A stretch of DNA of 64,000 nucleotides. Origin: Maioricimonas rarisocia (GTDB lineage Bacteria; Planctomycetota; Planctomycetia; Planctomycetales; Planctomycetaceae). Shown here piece after piece: positions 18,189 to 27,260 of this stretch. Where the stretch lies: NCBI RefSeq assembly GCF_007747795.1, contig NZ_CP036275.1, positions 496,001-560,000 on the forward strand, written 5' to 3'. The notes beneath the pieces are model-generated. The model searched no databases, was not told the origin of the DNA, and worked only from the letters and a program-made list of their open reading frames with translations. The translations under genes were made by a program, and so were the position numbers. Position 1 is the stretch's first letter. The number at the start of each line of letters is the position of its first letter.

Positions 18189-20492
18189 TCAGGAGATATT
18201 GGCGGGGGTGCGGTGATAGCTGCCTCGATAACCGTAGTTGTAACCGTAGCCGTATCCGTAGCGGCCGTAGTACCGGTTCGAACTGCCGCCGTCTTCGAGG
18301 CCGATGGCAACGGCACCGAGGATGCTCACGCCGAGCATGCTGAGCCGCTGAACAGCCGCGGCAACCTTGGCCGCCCGGCTGACGTCCCGCCGCACAGAGA
18401 ACATCACCGCGTCGACGTGCTGTGCGATGAGCAGTGAGTCGGTCACGGGCAGGACCGGAGCGGAATCGATGATGATGAAGTCGTATTCGGCGGCCAGTTC
18501 CTTGAAGAGGTTGCCGAGCTCGTCCTGGGCGAGCAGTCGCAGGACGGTCTGGTCGACCTTGCCGGCTGGCAGGATCGAGAGCCCATCGGGAGAGCCCTGT
18601 TTGATGGCTTCTTCCAGCGGAACTTCCTGACGCAGCACATCGCAGATGCCGGGCGAATTCTCGAAATCGAAGACGCGGTGGATTGACGGGCGGCGGATGT
18701 CGCAGTCGACAAGCAGGACGCTGCGGCCGGCCCGTGCCAGACTCGTTGCGAGGTGGCAGGAGAGGGTCGATTTGCCTTCGCCCCCGGTGGCACTGGCGAT
18801 CATGACCGTCCGGGTGCCGCTCAGCTGCGAGTTTCGCAGCAGCAGGGTGCGGGCCGCGTCGATCGATTCGGTGAGCACACTGTGCCAGTAGGCGGCCTTA
18901 TGGTGGGTTCGATCATCCCCCCGGGAAACCCATCGGGGCATGAGGGGGATGGTTGCCATCACCTGCAGGTTGGAAGCGGCTTCGAGCTCGTCGACGGAAT
19001 TGATCCGTTTGGCGGCCATTTCGAGCCAGACGATCGCGGCAACGAGCAGGCCGAAGACTCCGAATCCTGCGACACCCGCCATTTTCTCCCGTTTGCCCCC
19101 ATCCGGTTTTTTGGGGACTTCGGCGGGGCGGCGGACGACAATGGGGACGCCGGCCTTCTCGAGTTCGATCTCTCGCTTGTAGATCGTGTCGGAGAAGCGA
19201 TTCACTTTCTCTTTGAGTGAGTCGACTGTATCCGCGAGGATCTGCCGGTCGACCCAGGAAACGGCCAGGTGCCGCTCTTCGACCTTCAGGGCGTTGATCT
19301 CTTCGGTGTAACCGTCCTCCATTTTCCTCAGCAGATCGATGCGCTGTCGGATCTGGCCGGCGCTGTCGGGAACGTCGGCGATGCGTGACTGGAGCTGCTG
19401 CCGGATCTGCGGAAGTTGCGTCTCGCGGTACGCTTCGAGTTGGGCCTCGAGAGCTGCGAGATCGTCTTCGGCCTTGGTGATCAGCGCGTGCCCTTCCTTG
19501 AGGCGGTCACGTAGCGTGGAAAGCTGGACTTCTTTCTGCCGGGTGGAGCGGTAGAGCTTCTGGAAGCCTGGGTCTTCGAGAAGCTGGGAGTCGACGACGG
19601 CCTCGGGGATGGCCAGTTCGACTCCCTCCTCCTGCGTTCCTTCGATCGTCTGCAGGATGATCTCCTGCTCGATGATCTGCAGTCGGACGGCTCCCAGCTG
19701 CTTGCGAAGCTCAACCCGGAGGTCCAGTTTTGCCTGCTGCATGGCGTCGACCTGGGTCTCGTTGGGAGCCAGCTCCTTGTCGAGGCGACGCAGTGCGCTC
19801 TGCTGCCGGTCCAGTTCGGTCTGTTCGCGGCCGAGCAGTTCCTTCAGTTCGGTCAGCTTCAGGCGCCGGTCCTGCAACTGTTGATCGACCACCTGGGTGA
19901 CGAAGGCATTGGTCACCGCTTCCACGATTGTCTTGAGGTCGGCAGGACGTTCACCGGTCAGCGAGATCCGCATGAACTGTTCGCCGACGGCGCTGACCTC
20001 GATTGCATCTTCGAGCCAGGCTTCGGGATCACGCTGTTCGCGAATGGTTGGGCACTGGTGCACACCTGGTTCCCGGAGAGCGGCGACCAGCACAAAGGGG
20101 TATGTCGCCAGCCGCATCATGGTGCCCTTGAACGATCTGAGGTCGCCATTCGCCTCACCCGTCTCGCGGTCGCCGAAGTAGAACGGCGTCAGATCGAACT
20201 GGAGCTCGGCATACGACGTGTAGGTGACTGGCGTGACGTACCAGACAGTGGCGGCGGCGGCAGCGCCGAGGACCAGGCCCAGGCTGATGGCGGTGAACCA
20301 GCGTCGGCGAAACGCGGCCAGGACCGCACTGATCTGAATGCCGCCTTCCTGCTGTTCTTCGCCGGCGGGATTGCCCCCCATGACCTGCACCGGTTGCGGC
20401 GGGGCATGCGCGGGGACAGGAGGTTCGACCATGTGTCCGTTCCCCGGGGTGCCCGGTTCGGGGACGTACTGGGGGTCACCGTTACGATCCAT
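18189..20492 (-). CDS. Polysaccharide biosynthesis tyrosine autokinase (Wzc/BY-kinase)
   Basis: A 767-aa fusion of a Wzz-type chain-length domain and a bacterial tyrosine kinase. After a Pro-rich N-terminus there is TM1 (~66-87), a long coiled-coil periplasmic region (~180-450), TM2 near 485-500, and a cytoplasmic kinase: Walker A GGEGKST (570-576), Walker A' LLVDCD (593-598) and Walker B IIID (Asp ~676). The C-terminal tail at ~741-759 has nine tyrosines (YYGRYGYGYGYNYGYRGSY), the autophosphorylation cluster. It would control polymer length and export by cycles of phosphorylation. It sits between the exosortase and EpsI-family genes. No cognate phosphatase gene is in the window. Confidence 0.9.
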   Translation of the reverse strand: MDRNGDPQYVPEPGTPGNGHMVEPPVPAHAPPQPVQVMGGNPAGEEQQEGGIQISAVLAAFRRRWFTAISLGLVLGAAAAATVWYVTPVTYTSYAELQFDLTPFYFGDRETGEANGDLRSFKGTMMRLATYPFVLVAALREPGVHQCPTIREQRDPEAWLEDAIEVSAVGEQFMRISLTGERPADLKTIVEAVTNAFVTQVVDQQLQDRRLKLTELKELLGREQTELDRQQSALRRLDKELAPNETQVDAMQQAKLDLRVELRKQLGAVRLQIIEQEIILQTIEGTQEEGVELAIPEAVVDSQLLEDPGFQKLYRSTRQKEVQLSTLRDRLKEGHALITKAEDDLAALEAQLEAYRETQLPQIRQQLQSRIADVPDSAGQIRQRIDLLRKMEDGYTEEINALKVEERHLAVSWVDRQILADTVDSLKEKVNRFSDTIYKREIELEKAGVPIVVRRPAEVPKKPDGGKREKMAGVAGFGVFGLLVAAIVWLEMAAKRINSVDELEAASNLQVMATIPLMPRWVSRGDDRTHHKAAYWHSVLTESIDAARTLLLRNSQLSGTRTVMIASATGGEGKSTLSCHLATSLARAGRSVLLVDCDIRRPSIHRVFDFENSPGICDVLRQEVPLEEAIKQGSPDGLSILPAGKVDQTVLRLLAQDELGNLFKELAAEYDFIIIDSAPVLPVTDSLLIAQHVDAVMFSVRRDVSRAAKVAAAVQRLSMLGVSILGAVAIGLEDGGSSNRYYGRYGYGYGYNYGYRGSYHRTPANIS

Positions 20493-20573
20493 GAAAACGC
20501 TCCGACGAGTTCTCTCAGTCCGTGGATGTGTATGCAGGACTCAGCAGCAGCGGTTGGTACTCACTGCTGTGGT

Positions 20574-21515
20574 TCAGGTGGCCGGCTGGGGTGAATCGGG
20601 CCGGCCTGCCTGAGGCGTGTCTGATGTATTGTGCAGGCCCACCGAGAGGGGGATCTTCTTTTCAACGATGAACAGATTGTCGAGGAACCAGACTTCCGCA
20701 CCAAGCAGCACGAGAGCGAAAGGCATCATCAGCCAGCCGGCCAGGTCGTGAAAGACGACTTCGGCCAGTTGGTCGTATCCGAGCGCGTACAGCAGTCCGG
20801 TCGTCGTGATGCGGGTAATGTTCGCGATCAGTGCGATCGGGGCCGCGCTCAGGACAATGATCGCCCGGTGCCACAGTGGGCGGCGGCAGAGCAGGGCGAC
20901 CGCGGTCGAGAGGGCAAAGAAGATCATCAGCATCCGCAATCCGCTGCACGCTTCCACGACGCCAATGCGAACATCGTTCACGACGACCACGGTCCCCTCG
21001 GCGAAGGCGGGCAGGCCGAGCGTCTGCATGGCGTAGGTGCTGGCGATGGTCCCAACTTCACGCAGCGGTCCGCGTAGCATGACTTCGGCGGTATACGGCA
21101 GCGGGATCATGAAGAAGAGGTAGGCGATGGGGGCCCAGGCGACGCGAATCGCGCCCCACCCTCCGATCAGCAGCGTCAGGCCGGCCACGAACGGAATGAT
21201 CGAAAGGAAGTCGAACCACTCCATGTAGTAGTGGGCGGCGAAGACTCGCAGGCCGAGGCTGACTGCGAGCACCGGCAGTCCCCACCAGCTCGGCGAGAAC
21301 GACTCTTCCGGTGGCATTCGCCGGTCTTTCTGCAGCGACTTGATGCCTTCCCAGAGCAGATAGAAGGCCAGCAGAGGCACGAGCCAGCCGTGCGAGTATT
21401 CCGGCTTGCGTGTCCAGAGGTCGGCCATGACGGCCAATGTCGTCCAGTAGCTCCAGACGGTCAGGCCGACGAAGAGGGTGCACAGAACGATGATTCGGGT
21501 TCTGTGTTGTTGCAT
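20574..21515 (-). CDS. Exosortase (transmembrane sorting protease/transpeptidase)
   Basis: Polytopic membrane protein with about eight hydrophobic segments and the exosortase/archaeosortase catalytic triad: Cys190 in VVEACSGLRML, Arg235 in ANITRITTTG and His256 in VVFHDLAGW (numbered from the ATG at 21515; a TTG at 21521 would add two residues). Exosortases recognise PEP-CTERM tails and are thought to cleave and process them during export. A candidate substrate is the PEP-CTERM protein at 41661-42518. The C-terminus ends in a hydrophilic Pro/Asp-rich tail of about 30 residues. The exact exosortase subfamily is not assigned here. Confidence 0.88.
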   Translation of the reverse strand: MQQHRTRIIVLCTLFVGLTVWSYWTTLAVMADLWTRKPEYSHGWLVPLLAFYLLWEGIKSLQKDRRMPPEESFSPSWWGLPVLAVSLGLRVFAAHYYMEWFDFLSIIPFVAGLTLLIGGWGAIRVAWAPIAYLFFMIPLPYTAEVMLRGPLREVGTIASTYAMQTLGLPAFAEGTVVVVNDVRIGVVEACSGLRMLMIFFALSTAVALLCRRPLWHRAIIVLSAAPIALIANITRITTTGLLYALGYDQLAEVVFHDLAGWLMMPFALVLLGAEVWFLDNLFIVEKKIPLSVGLHNTSDTPQAGRPDSPQPAT

Positions 21516-21970
21516 GGTCAAAGCTCAGCTGGAGTCGATGTCCGGATTCAGATTTCGCCGAGGCTGCTGCGAATTTCGTCCACGTCCGGGAAACGTCGCG
21601 AACGGTCAGGAGGCGAAACAGATGTCGGAATTTGCGGTCAGTGGTGGCGAGAGGGGCGGGGCGGGCGTCTCGCTCAGACAAGACGCGAGAGCGGGTTGTT
21701 CGAGGGGGGCCGCAAAATGGCGCACACCCTCTCCATGTCGGTTATGCACTGTCTCAGTGACCGATGTTTGAACTGACTACGGATTGTCCCCGCCCGGGCG
21801 TCGTGCTCATTCGGGCAGGCGCGGTTCCACGAACGCAATGGCTGCGCGTGAAACACACGATCCACGGGTCCGGTCCTGCTCAGCGAGGTGCAGGTTGACC
21901 CGTCGTGTCGCTCGCGGCTCTCATGGCTGCGGGCAACACCAATCGCTGCGGCTCGTCCTGGCCGCAGAAG
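21516..21970. other. 455-bp gap between antiterminator and exosortase genes
   Basis: No convincing coding sequence is seen. The gap is by far the longest inside the operon, and follows the antiterminator gene, so it may be the leader on which that protein acts. It contains a 13-bp palindrome CACTGTCTCAGTG (21747-21759) and a 6-bp stem with an 11-nt loop in TCTCGC...GCGAGA (~21670-21693). No classic ops element was found by eye. A separate promoter for the exosortase gene here cannot be excluded. Confidence 0.4.
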
Positions 21971-22519
21971 CTATAAGGCGGCGATCATCGCCTCGTCCAC
22001 TTCGACGGACGCGCCCTGCTGCAGGAAATCAACTTCGACAACGAAGCGAAGGTTCTTTCCCTTGCGAAGCACGCGACCGCGGTAGCCCGCCAATGGTCCG
22101 TCAACGATTTCGGCCAGCATCCCAGGCTGAAGTCTGGATTCCGGGGTGACCGGCGCTCCGCTGTTGAGCAGACCGTAAACTCGTCGAATCGATGTTTCAA
22201 AACTCTGTTGGTCGTCCACCTGCAGGCATCGGATCACCTGGGAGATCGACACCCAGTCATGCAGCGCTTCCTCGTCACCATGAACAAAGACGTAGCCGGG
22301 AAACAGTGGGAGCTGTGAACGGACCGTTCTCCGCTGGTACACCTTCTTCTTCTCATGAAACGGAAGAAAGTACCGTAAGTTGTCACGACGCAGCTGACGC
22401 GCAACGACTTTTTCATTGCGGGGGAGGACGTGGAGTGCCGACCAGGTTCCTGCTGCCGACTGCTCGTCATCCAGCAGATGGACCGGCCAGCATTGCGGTT
22501 CTGTCTCAACAACTGGCAT
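21971..22519 (-). CDS. NusG/RfaH-like transcription antitermination protein
   Basis: A 182-aa paralogue of NusG with an NGN domain (WSALHVLPRNEKVVARQLRR at ~26-45, LPLFPGYVFVHGD near 75) and a C-terminal KOW domain (LQPGMLAEIVDGPLAGYRGR). Such specialised NusG proteins at the head of polysaccharide operons keep RNA polymerase elongating through long clusters. The ATG at 22519 is chosen because GAGAGG lies 7 nt upstream; the ATG at 22549 (192 aa) is an alternative. It is the first gene of the minus-strand exopolysaccharide operon, followed by an unusually long 455-nt gap. Confidence 0.87.
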   Translation of the reverse strand: MPVVETEPQCWPVHLLDDEQSAAGTWSALHVLPRNEKVVARQLRRDNLRYFLPFHEKKKVYQRRTVRSQLPLFPGYVFVHGDEEALHDWVSISQVIRCLQVDDQQSFETSIRRVYGLLNSGAPVTPESRLQPGMLAEIVDGPLAGYRGRVLRKGKNLRFVVEVDFLQQGASVEVDEAMIAAL

Positions 22520-23151
22520 CAGGTTGCCTCTCGCGCCCAAGACACCCATTGCCTCTGTGGCCCAACCGGTGTCAGTTTGTTGCCCTGAGTCATCATTCGC
22601 AAGCAGAATTGCGTTGCGGGTCCCATTTTCACCGGACTTTCACGCCTGCTTTATCGCAAAACGCAACAGTGTCAACGTTCTTGTCTCCGATGTGCTGCGA
22701 AATGCAGCCCGGGGGATCCCCCCCCCTGCGTGTGTCGAGAGTTGTTGTGCTTGCGTTAACGGGATGAAGCATGGCCACGATTCCTCGTTGCTCGCAACGT
22801 AATTCAGGCCGAGCGGACCTGGTGAATTCGCGATCTCATCGAACTGACCGGGAATTGCTTCCGCGAGGTGACACTCATGTGCACCCGACAACCAGTTTAT
22901 GCAAACGGAGCGCCGATCGTACCGGCGGGGGGGACCGAAGTCGCGCAATCACTTTCCCCAGTGCAGGTAACGATGTCCAGAACTTCTCGGAGCACGGCTT
23001 CCGGGCTGCTCGGGGGTGGAAGTATTGCATCACTCGCGGCAGCGGGCGCTGTCTTTCTGCAGCAGGCCGAAGAGCTTTTTGATCCGGTGGTTGATGTTGC
23101 CGGTTGCGGGGCCGGAATCGACTGAGCGGAATCACGGCGAACGACAGGTGT
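22520..23151. other. 632-bp intergenic region upstream of the EPS operon
   Basis: Apart from the predicted promoter, this region holds no gene I can support. A plus-strand frame at 22868-23125 (85 codons, ends ...VVDVAGCGAGID) and a minus-strand frame at 22875-23159 are open, but neither has a recognisable domain or a clear ribosome site, and in this GC-rich DNA open frames of that size arise by chance. A run of C residues is at 22718-22725. Confidence 0.5.
22648..22675 (-). promoter_or_regulatory. Predicted sigma70-type promoter of the EPS operon
   Basis: On the minus strand a perfect -35 hexamer TTGACA (22670-22675) is followed after 16 bp by a weak -10-like TAAAGC (22648-22653), inside an AT-richer patch of an otherwise GC-rich region. 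It would give a leader of roughly 120 nt before the antiterminator ATG. The -10 matches the consensus poorly, so this is a prediction only. Confidence 0.35.
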
Positions 23152-24216
23152 TCACACATCTTGGCGCGTTGGACCCGTCCGGCCCGGCCAGCATTGCGGA
23201 TCGGTCCAGAACTGATCCGCGCGACTGCCGTAGTAGCGGCCTACGGCCCGGTCCATGACTGCGGCAGTTCGTGCTGCGGATTCTCCAGTGCTGCAGCATT
23301 CGCCGCGGCCCAGAAGTGTGTTGACGATCGACTGAATCATCGGCTGCTGGATGTGCTCCGGTGAGGGGAGGTCGATTTCCTCGATGCGCCCGTCCCTCTC
23401 CAGACGCACCGGACTGTTGCCGAAGACCGCCAGCGAGAGTTGGCCTGCGGTGCCGGTCAGTTCGAGGCAGTCCCGACTGCAGCAACTTGAAAAGTTCCAG
23501 GTGGCTGCGCCCGGTATTCCGGACCGGGTGCGAAAACTCATCGCCACGCTGTCTTCGACTTCGTAGGCACCGCCCCGGTTGGCTGCCGTGCCTTCGACTT
23601 CGCCGAGGGGACCCAGCACGAAGTCGAGGATGTCGAGAACGTGAGAGCCGACGTCGAAGAAGAGCCCACCGCCGGATTCGACCGCCTGCAGGCGCCAGGG
23701 AAGCTGCTGGCGGTTCAGGTCAGGCCATTCAGGTCGATCGTAACGGTAGCTGACCTGGGTGAGGGTGCCGAGTCGTCCGTCAGCGACGAGTTCCTGGACC
23801 TTCAGGAACCTCGGCAGCGCCCTTCGGTAGTATGCGACGAACAGAGGGATGTTCCGCGCCTTGAAGGCATCGACCATTTCGCGGCATTCTGTCGCGTTGC
23901 GGGCCATCGGCTTTTCGACATAGGCCGGCTTGCCCGCCGCACAGACATCCAGCGCGTAGTCGCGGTGCGACCCTGGCGGAGTCGCGATATAGACGGCGTC
24001 CACTTCGGGGTCGTGGATGAGTGACGTGGCGTTGTCGTACCAGCGGGGCACCCCGTGTCGAGATGCGTAGTCACGAGCACGATAACCCGATCGGCGCATG
24101 ACCGCGACAAGTCGACTTCCGTTGGCCTTCTGAAATCCTGGGCCACTTTTGACTTCTGCAACATCGCCGCAGCCAATCATGCCCCAGCGGATCTCCTGGC
24201 TGGCTGTTTCGGTCAT
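23152..24216 (-). CDS. Gfo/Idh/MocA family oxidoreductase
   Basis: A 354-aa NAD(P)-dependent sugar dehydrogenase-like protein. The N-terminal Rossmann motif is IRWGMIGCGDVAEVKSGPGF, followed by DAVYIATPPGSHRDYALD and the EKPMARN motif with the conserved lysine; the C-terminal GFO_IDH_MocA_C half contains VESGGGLFFDVGSHVLDILD, with the Asp and His expected near the active site. The frame is open to 24471 but the ATG at 24216 starts just before the Rossmann fold and is preferred. It is on the same strand as the exopolysaccharide operon, but 632 bp upstream of it, so it is probably a separate unit. Substrate unknown. Confidence 0.88.
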   Translation of the reverse strand: MTETASQEIRWGMIGCGDVAEVKSGPGFQKANGSRLVAVMRRSGYRARDYASRHGVPRWYDNATSLIHDPEVDAVYIATPPGSHRDYALDVCAAGKPAYVEKPMARNATECREMVDAFKARNIPLFVAYYRRALPRFLKVQELVADGRLGTLTQVSYRYDRPEWPDLNRQQLPWRLQAVESGGGLFFDVGSHVLDILDFVLGPLGEVEGTAANRGGAYEVEDSVAMSFRTRSGIPGAATWNFSSCCSRDCLELTGTAGQLSLAVFGNSPVRLERDGRIEEIDLPSPEHIQQPMIQSIVNTLLGRGECCSTGESAARTAAVMDRAVGRYYGSRADQFWTDPQCWPGRTGPTRQDV

Positions 24217-24449
24217 GCGGTGGTGCACTCTTTCTCTGCGAACGGAATGGGGATCAGCCGGCGACCACTCCGAGTGTTCGTTGCCAGACGCCAAGGGACG
24301 GTCACCATGGCGACAATCGGCCGAAGGATGGCCCGGTTGTCGGCAGGTTGGGAAACGGTCCAGCTGATTGTCGCTTCCGGGGCGTACGCCGTCGCGATCG
24401 TAGCGAGCCATCCTGCCTGCGTCATCTCTCGACCCGAGGCACGAACGCC

Positions 24450-25844
24450 CTACGGACCTTCGATGCGGCAATCGGGGATCCGGGTCTGGATCAGTCGTTT
24501 GAGGTCTTCTGTCAGACCCGTCTCGATGACCTTGAGTGACTCGAGTGTGTCGATCGCGCAGAGGTGAACGACCCCCACCGTCGACAGGGGCATGAACGTG
24601 ATATCCAGGTGTTTCAGCTCGAGGTCGGAGAGGTCGAGCAGGCCCTCTTCGGTCAACCCGGTGCAGAACCCGAGTCCCAGCCGCTCGAGTTGTTCGAGTT
24701 TCTTCAGCTGGCCAAGGCCCAGGTTCGTGATGAGCGTATCGCCCAGATCCAGCTCCCGCAGTTCGGACAGTCGCGTCAGACGGGCGAGGCCCCGGTCGGT
24801 CAGGTCGGTCGAATTCAGGTTCAGCCGTTGCAAGCCGGAGAATCGGGCCAGATGTCCTGTCGCTGCATCGGTGATGGACATGCGTATGCCGGGAGTGCCC
24901 GCGAGTTCGAGATGCGTGAGCCGGATCAGCCTGCGGAGGCTGCCGACGCCCTGGTCGGTCACCGCCGTGCCCGAAAGGTTGAGCGACTCGAGTCGGGTCA
25001 GAGTGCCCAGGGTCGCCACCCCATCGTCTGAGACGCGGCTGCAGAGCATCAGATCGGCTTCCTGCAGCTCGCTGCAGTTCTTCAGTGCGGCAACATGCTC
25101 ATCTGTGATCCCCGGTGAGAACGCGAAACGGACACGTTTCAGGTGCCGAAGCCGCCGCAGCGATTCGGTCAGGTCCGGAGGGGGCGGCTCGGCGTCCAGG
25201 TCAATGCCGACAATCTGCTGCAGATCATTGAGTTCCACGAGGACACCGGCCTTCTGCAGCCGCTGTGCGATCGCGATATCTGGAGAGCTGGCGTCTGGTT
25301 CCGCCTTGCCGTCGTCCGGCATTGGTGGCTTCATGCGCGGCGTGGAACCTTCGGGAGCGATGGTGGTGACCGCTCGGGCGTTCGCGCCCGGTTTTCCAGT
25401 CTTCGGCATCGGCTCGGGCAATGGCGGGGCGTCCGGCCTGCCCGATTTTGCCGGGGCCGGCCGGACTCGGACGTACTTCACATGCAGCCAGCCCTGAACA
25501 TCAGTGCCATCGACCCGAACAGATGTCCACAACCATTCTCCCTGCACTGCGAGGACGCGGGCGGTCGTCCCCTTTGCCGGGCGGGCCACCGTCTGATCCC
25601 CGACTTTCATGCGGGCGGATTCTGAGACAACCTCCACCTCGTCGTTCACCTTGTAGGCGTCGTCGGCAATCAGGGAGCAGGGCGATGCGAGCACCACAAA
25701 CGCAAGACCAGTCAAGCAGATTACACGGCTGCGTACCTCGCAACTGCGGATTCCACCATCACGATCGGTCTGGCGTCTCGAAGGCGCATTGGCCTTCCCA
25801 TCGCGGGTGGTGTCGTGCTGAAGGAGTTCTTGGCTGGGTCGCAT
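24450..25844 (-). CDS. Secreted leucine-rich-repeat protein with SH3-like domain
   Basis: A 464-aa protein when started at ATG 25844 (the frame is open to 26087). Residues ~30-60 contain a hydrophobic stretch (VICLTGLAFVVLASPCSLIA) that would serve as signal peptide or anchor after an unusually long charged N-region. A bacterial SH3-like domain follows (YKVNDEVEVVSESARMKVGD ... GWLHVKYVRV), then a Pro-rich linker, then about eight leucine-rich repeats of the LTRLESLNLSGTAVTDQGV type, ending in a terminal cap. LRR proteins of this kind are abundant in Planctomycetes; function is probably binding in the envelope. No enzymatic domain is seen. Confidence 0.75.
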   Translation of the reverse strand: MRPSQELLQHDTTRDGKANAPSRRQTDRDGGIRSCEVRSRVICLTGLAFVVLASPCSLIADDAYKVNDEVEVVSESARMKVGDQTVARPAKGTTARVLAVQGEWLWTSVRVDGTDVQGWLHVKYVRVRPAPAKSGRPDAPPLPEPMPKTGKPGANARAVTTIAPEGSTPRMKPPMPDDGKAEPDASSPDIAIAQRLQKAGVLVELNDLQQIVGIDLDAEPPPPDLTESLRRLRHLKRVRFAFSPGITDEHVAALKNCSELQEADLMLCSRVSDDGVATLGTLTRLESLNLSGTAVTDQGVGSLRRLIRLTHLELAGTPGIRMSITDAATGHLARFSGLQRLNLNSTDLTDRGLARLTRLSELRELDLGDTLITNLGLGQLKKLEQLERLGLGFCTGLTEEGLLDLSDLELKHLDITFMPLSTVGVVHLCAIDTLESLKVIETGLTEDLKRLIQTRIPDCRIEGP

Positions 25845-26028
25845 CGCAAAGTCTTTGCCGCAAGTGTGATATGCAGAGAGCGGCGCACGTGAGGCCCGAT
25901 CGGTTGGCAGCTGCTGTTCAAACAGAATCGATTTTGCGCGATTGACGGTCAAAAGCAAGCGGTTGTCGAAGGAGGCACCCCGCACGGGCGGCGATTGTAA
26001 ATTCCTCTTCGTTGCGGAAATCCGGTGC

Positions 26029-26059
26029 TTGACATCCGCCGCCCTTCGATTGTGATGAT
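26029..26059 (+). promoter_or_regulatory. Candidate promoter for the GT61/FkbM pair
   Basis: A perfect -35 hexamer TTGACA (26029-26034) lies upstream of the plus-strand glycosyltransferase gene. A -10-like GATGAT (26054-26059) follows at 19 bp, longer than ideal. The surrounding DNA (25930-26060) is less GC-rich than the genes. The region also separates this pair from the divergent LRR gene, so regulatory sites are expected here. Confidence 0.3.
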
Positions 26060-26190
26060 ACTCAGACCGAGTCGTAAGGATTCGCACACGGCAGTGACGC
26101 GCTACCGCTGCTTTGGTTCGGAGCGGTCACAATGAGGGCCCAGCACGTATCACACCGCGAGAATGGTGCGGCGTGCAACACTTGCCGGGG

Positions 26191-27156
26191 ATGTGGCGAA
26201 TGCGAGATTCTGTCAAACGGCTTCTGCCGAAGCCGGCGCTGAGGCACCTTCGGGCTGCGATTGCCAGACACAACCATATGAAGATACGCCGGAAAGCCGT
26301 TCACCACGCGTGCCTGTTTCTCGAGCCCGAGAACGTCACGGAACACTATTACCACTTCCTGTTCGACCTCTGCCTGCCATTGTGGCGTCTGACGGAGGTC
26401 GTCCCCCTCGGGACCCGCTTCACTCTTCGCAGCTTCGGCATTCTGACTGATCGCCTCGAAGCGATGTTCCCGGGGAGCGTCTGCATCGAAGACGACCCGG
26501 ACCGAATTGAGCAGCTACCTCGAATGCCGCTGTCGGGAATGAACCCGCGATTCGTGGAGCTGGACTGTTACGAGGTCATGCGATTCCGCAGGCACGTCCT
26601 TTCGACGTTGGGCGCGAACGAGACGTCCGAACGGATGAACGTCCTGTTGATCGAGCGGGCGCCGCCAGACCCGTACTTTCTATTGGAAGCGCAGAAACGG
26701 GGGGCGGGGGCTTCGCGGCGATCCATTCCGAATCATTCCGAGTTGGCTGCGGCCGTCGAGTCTCTCGTCCAGCCGCCATACCAGTTCCGGAATGTACGCC
26801 TGGAAGAATGTACGCTGCGCGAACAGGTTGAGCTGTTTGCCAATGCCGCTGTCGTCATTGGACAGCACGGGGCCGGACTCGCGAACAGCTTGTGGATGAG
26901 GCCGGGGAGCGAGATCGTCGAATTGAGCAATTGTCCGGAGCTGACGCACTTTCCCGAAATTGCCCGCGTCATGCGACACCGGCATTCGGTATACCGGACC
27001 GATGGTCCGCATGCCGAAGTCGACGTCGGACACTTCCTCGACTATCTCAAAGAGGCCAGTCCGAGTCGCGGCTTTCAAGGGGAGATCTGGCGGGGCCATC
27101 CGGCGCTGTCGCCGAGCAGTGGTCCCGGACAGCGACCCCACGGGATTGCCGGATGA
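26191..27156 (+). CDS. Glycosyltransferase family 61 (DUF563) protein
   Basis: A 321-aa GT61-type protein. The family signature is visible: an early EHYYHFLFDLCLPLWRL segment and the late VVIGQHGAGLANSLWMRPGS segment, followed by EIVELSNCPE. GT61 enzymes add pentoses or other sugars to glycans and glycoproteins in eukaryotes and are scattered in bacterial polysaccharide loci. The frame is open back to a TTG at 26113; ATG codons at 26191 and 26200 follow a CCGGGG stretch and are preferred. Downstream is an FkbM methyltransferase 104 nt away on the same strand, suggesting a two-gene unit that decorates a glycan. Confidence 0.82.
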   Translation: MWRMRDSVKRLLPKPALRHLRAAIARHNHMKIRRKAVHHACLFLEPENVTEHYYHFLFDLCLPLWRLTEVVPLGTRFTLRSFGILTDRLEAMFPGSVCIEDDPDRIEQLPRMPLSGMNPRFVELDCYEVMRFRRHVLSTLGANETSERMNVLLIERAPPDPYFLLEAQKRGAGASRRSIPNHSELAAAVESLVQPPYQFRNVRLEECTLREQVELFANAAVVIGQHGAGLANSLWMRPGSEIVELSNCPELTHFPEIARVMRHRHSVYRTDGPHAEVDVGHFLDYLKEASPSRGFQGEIWRGHPALSPSSGPGQRPHGIAG

Positions 27157-27260
27157 ACGGTCGCAAGGCACGACTCCGTGTTGATTACCGCTCCATGATC
27201 ACCGGCAGCGGAACTGAGCGGGCCTCGTCGATGATTCCAGTGTGAAAGAAGTGAACGGCC

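Noticed and set aside
22868-23125. 85-codon plus-strand frame upstream of the EPS operon (ends VVDVAGCGAGID)
   Set aside because: No recognised family, weak ribosome site; could be a small protein but there is no positive evidence.
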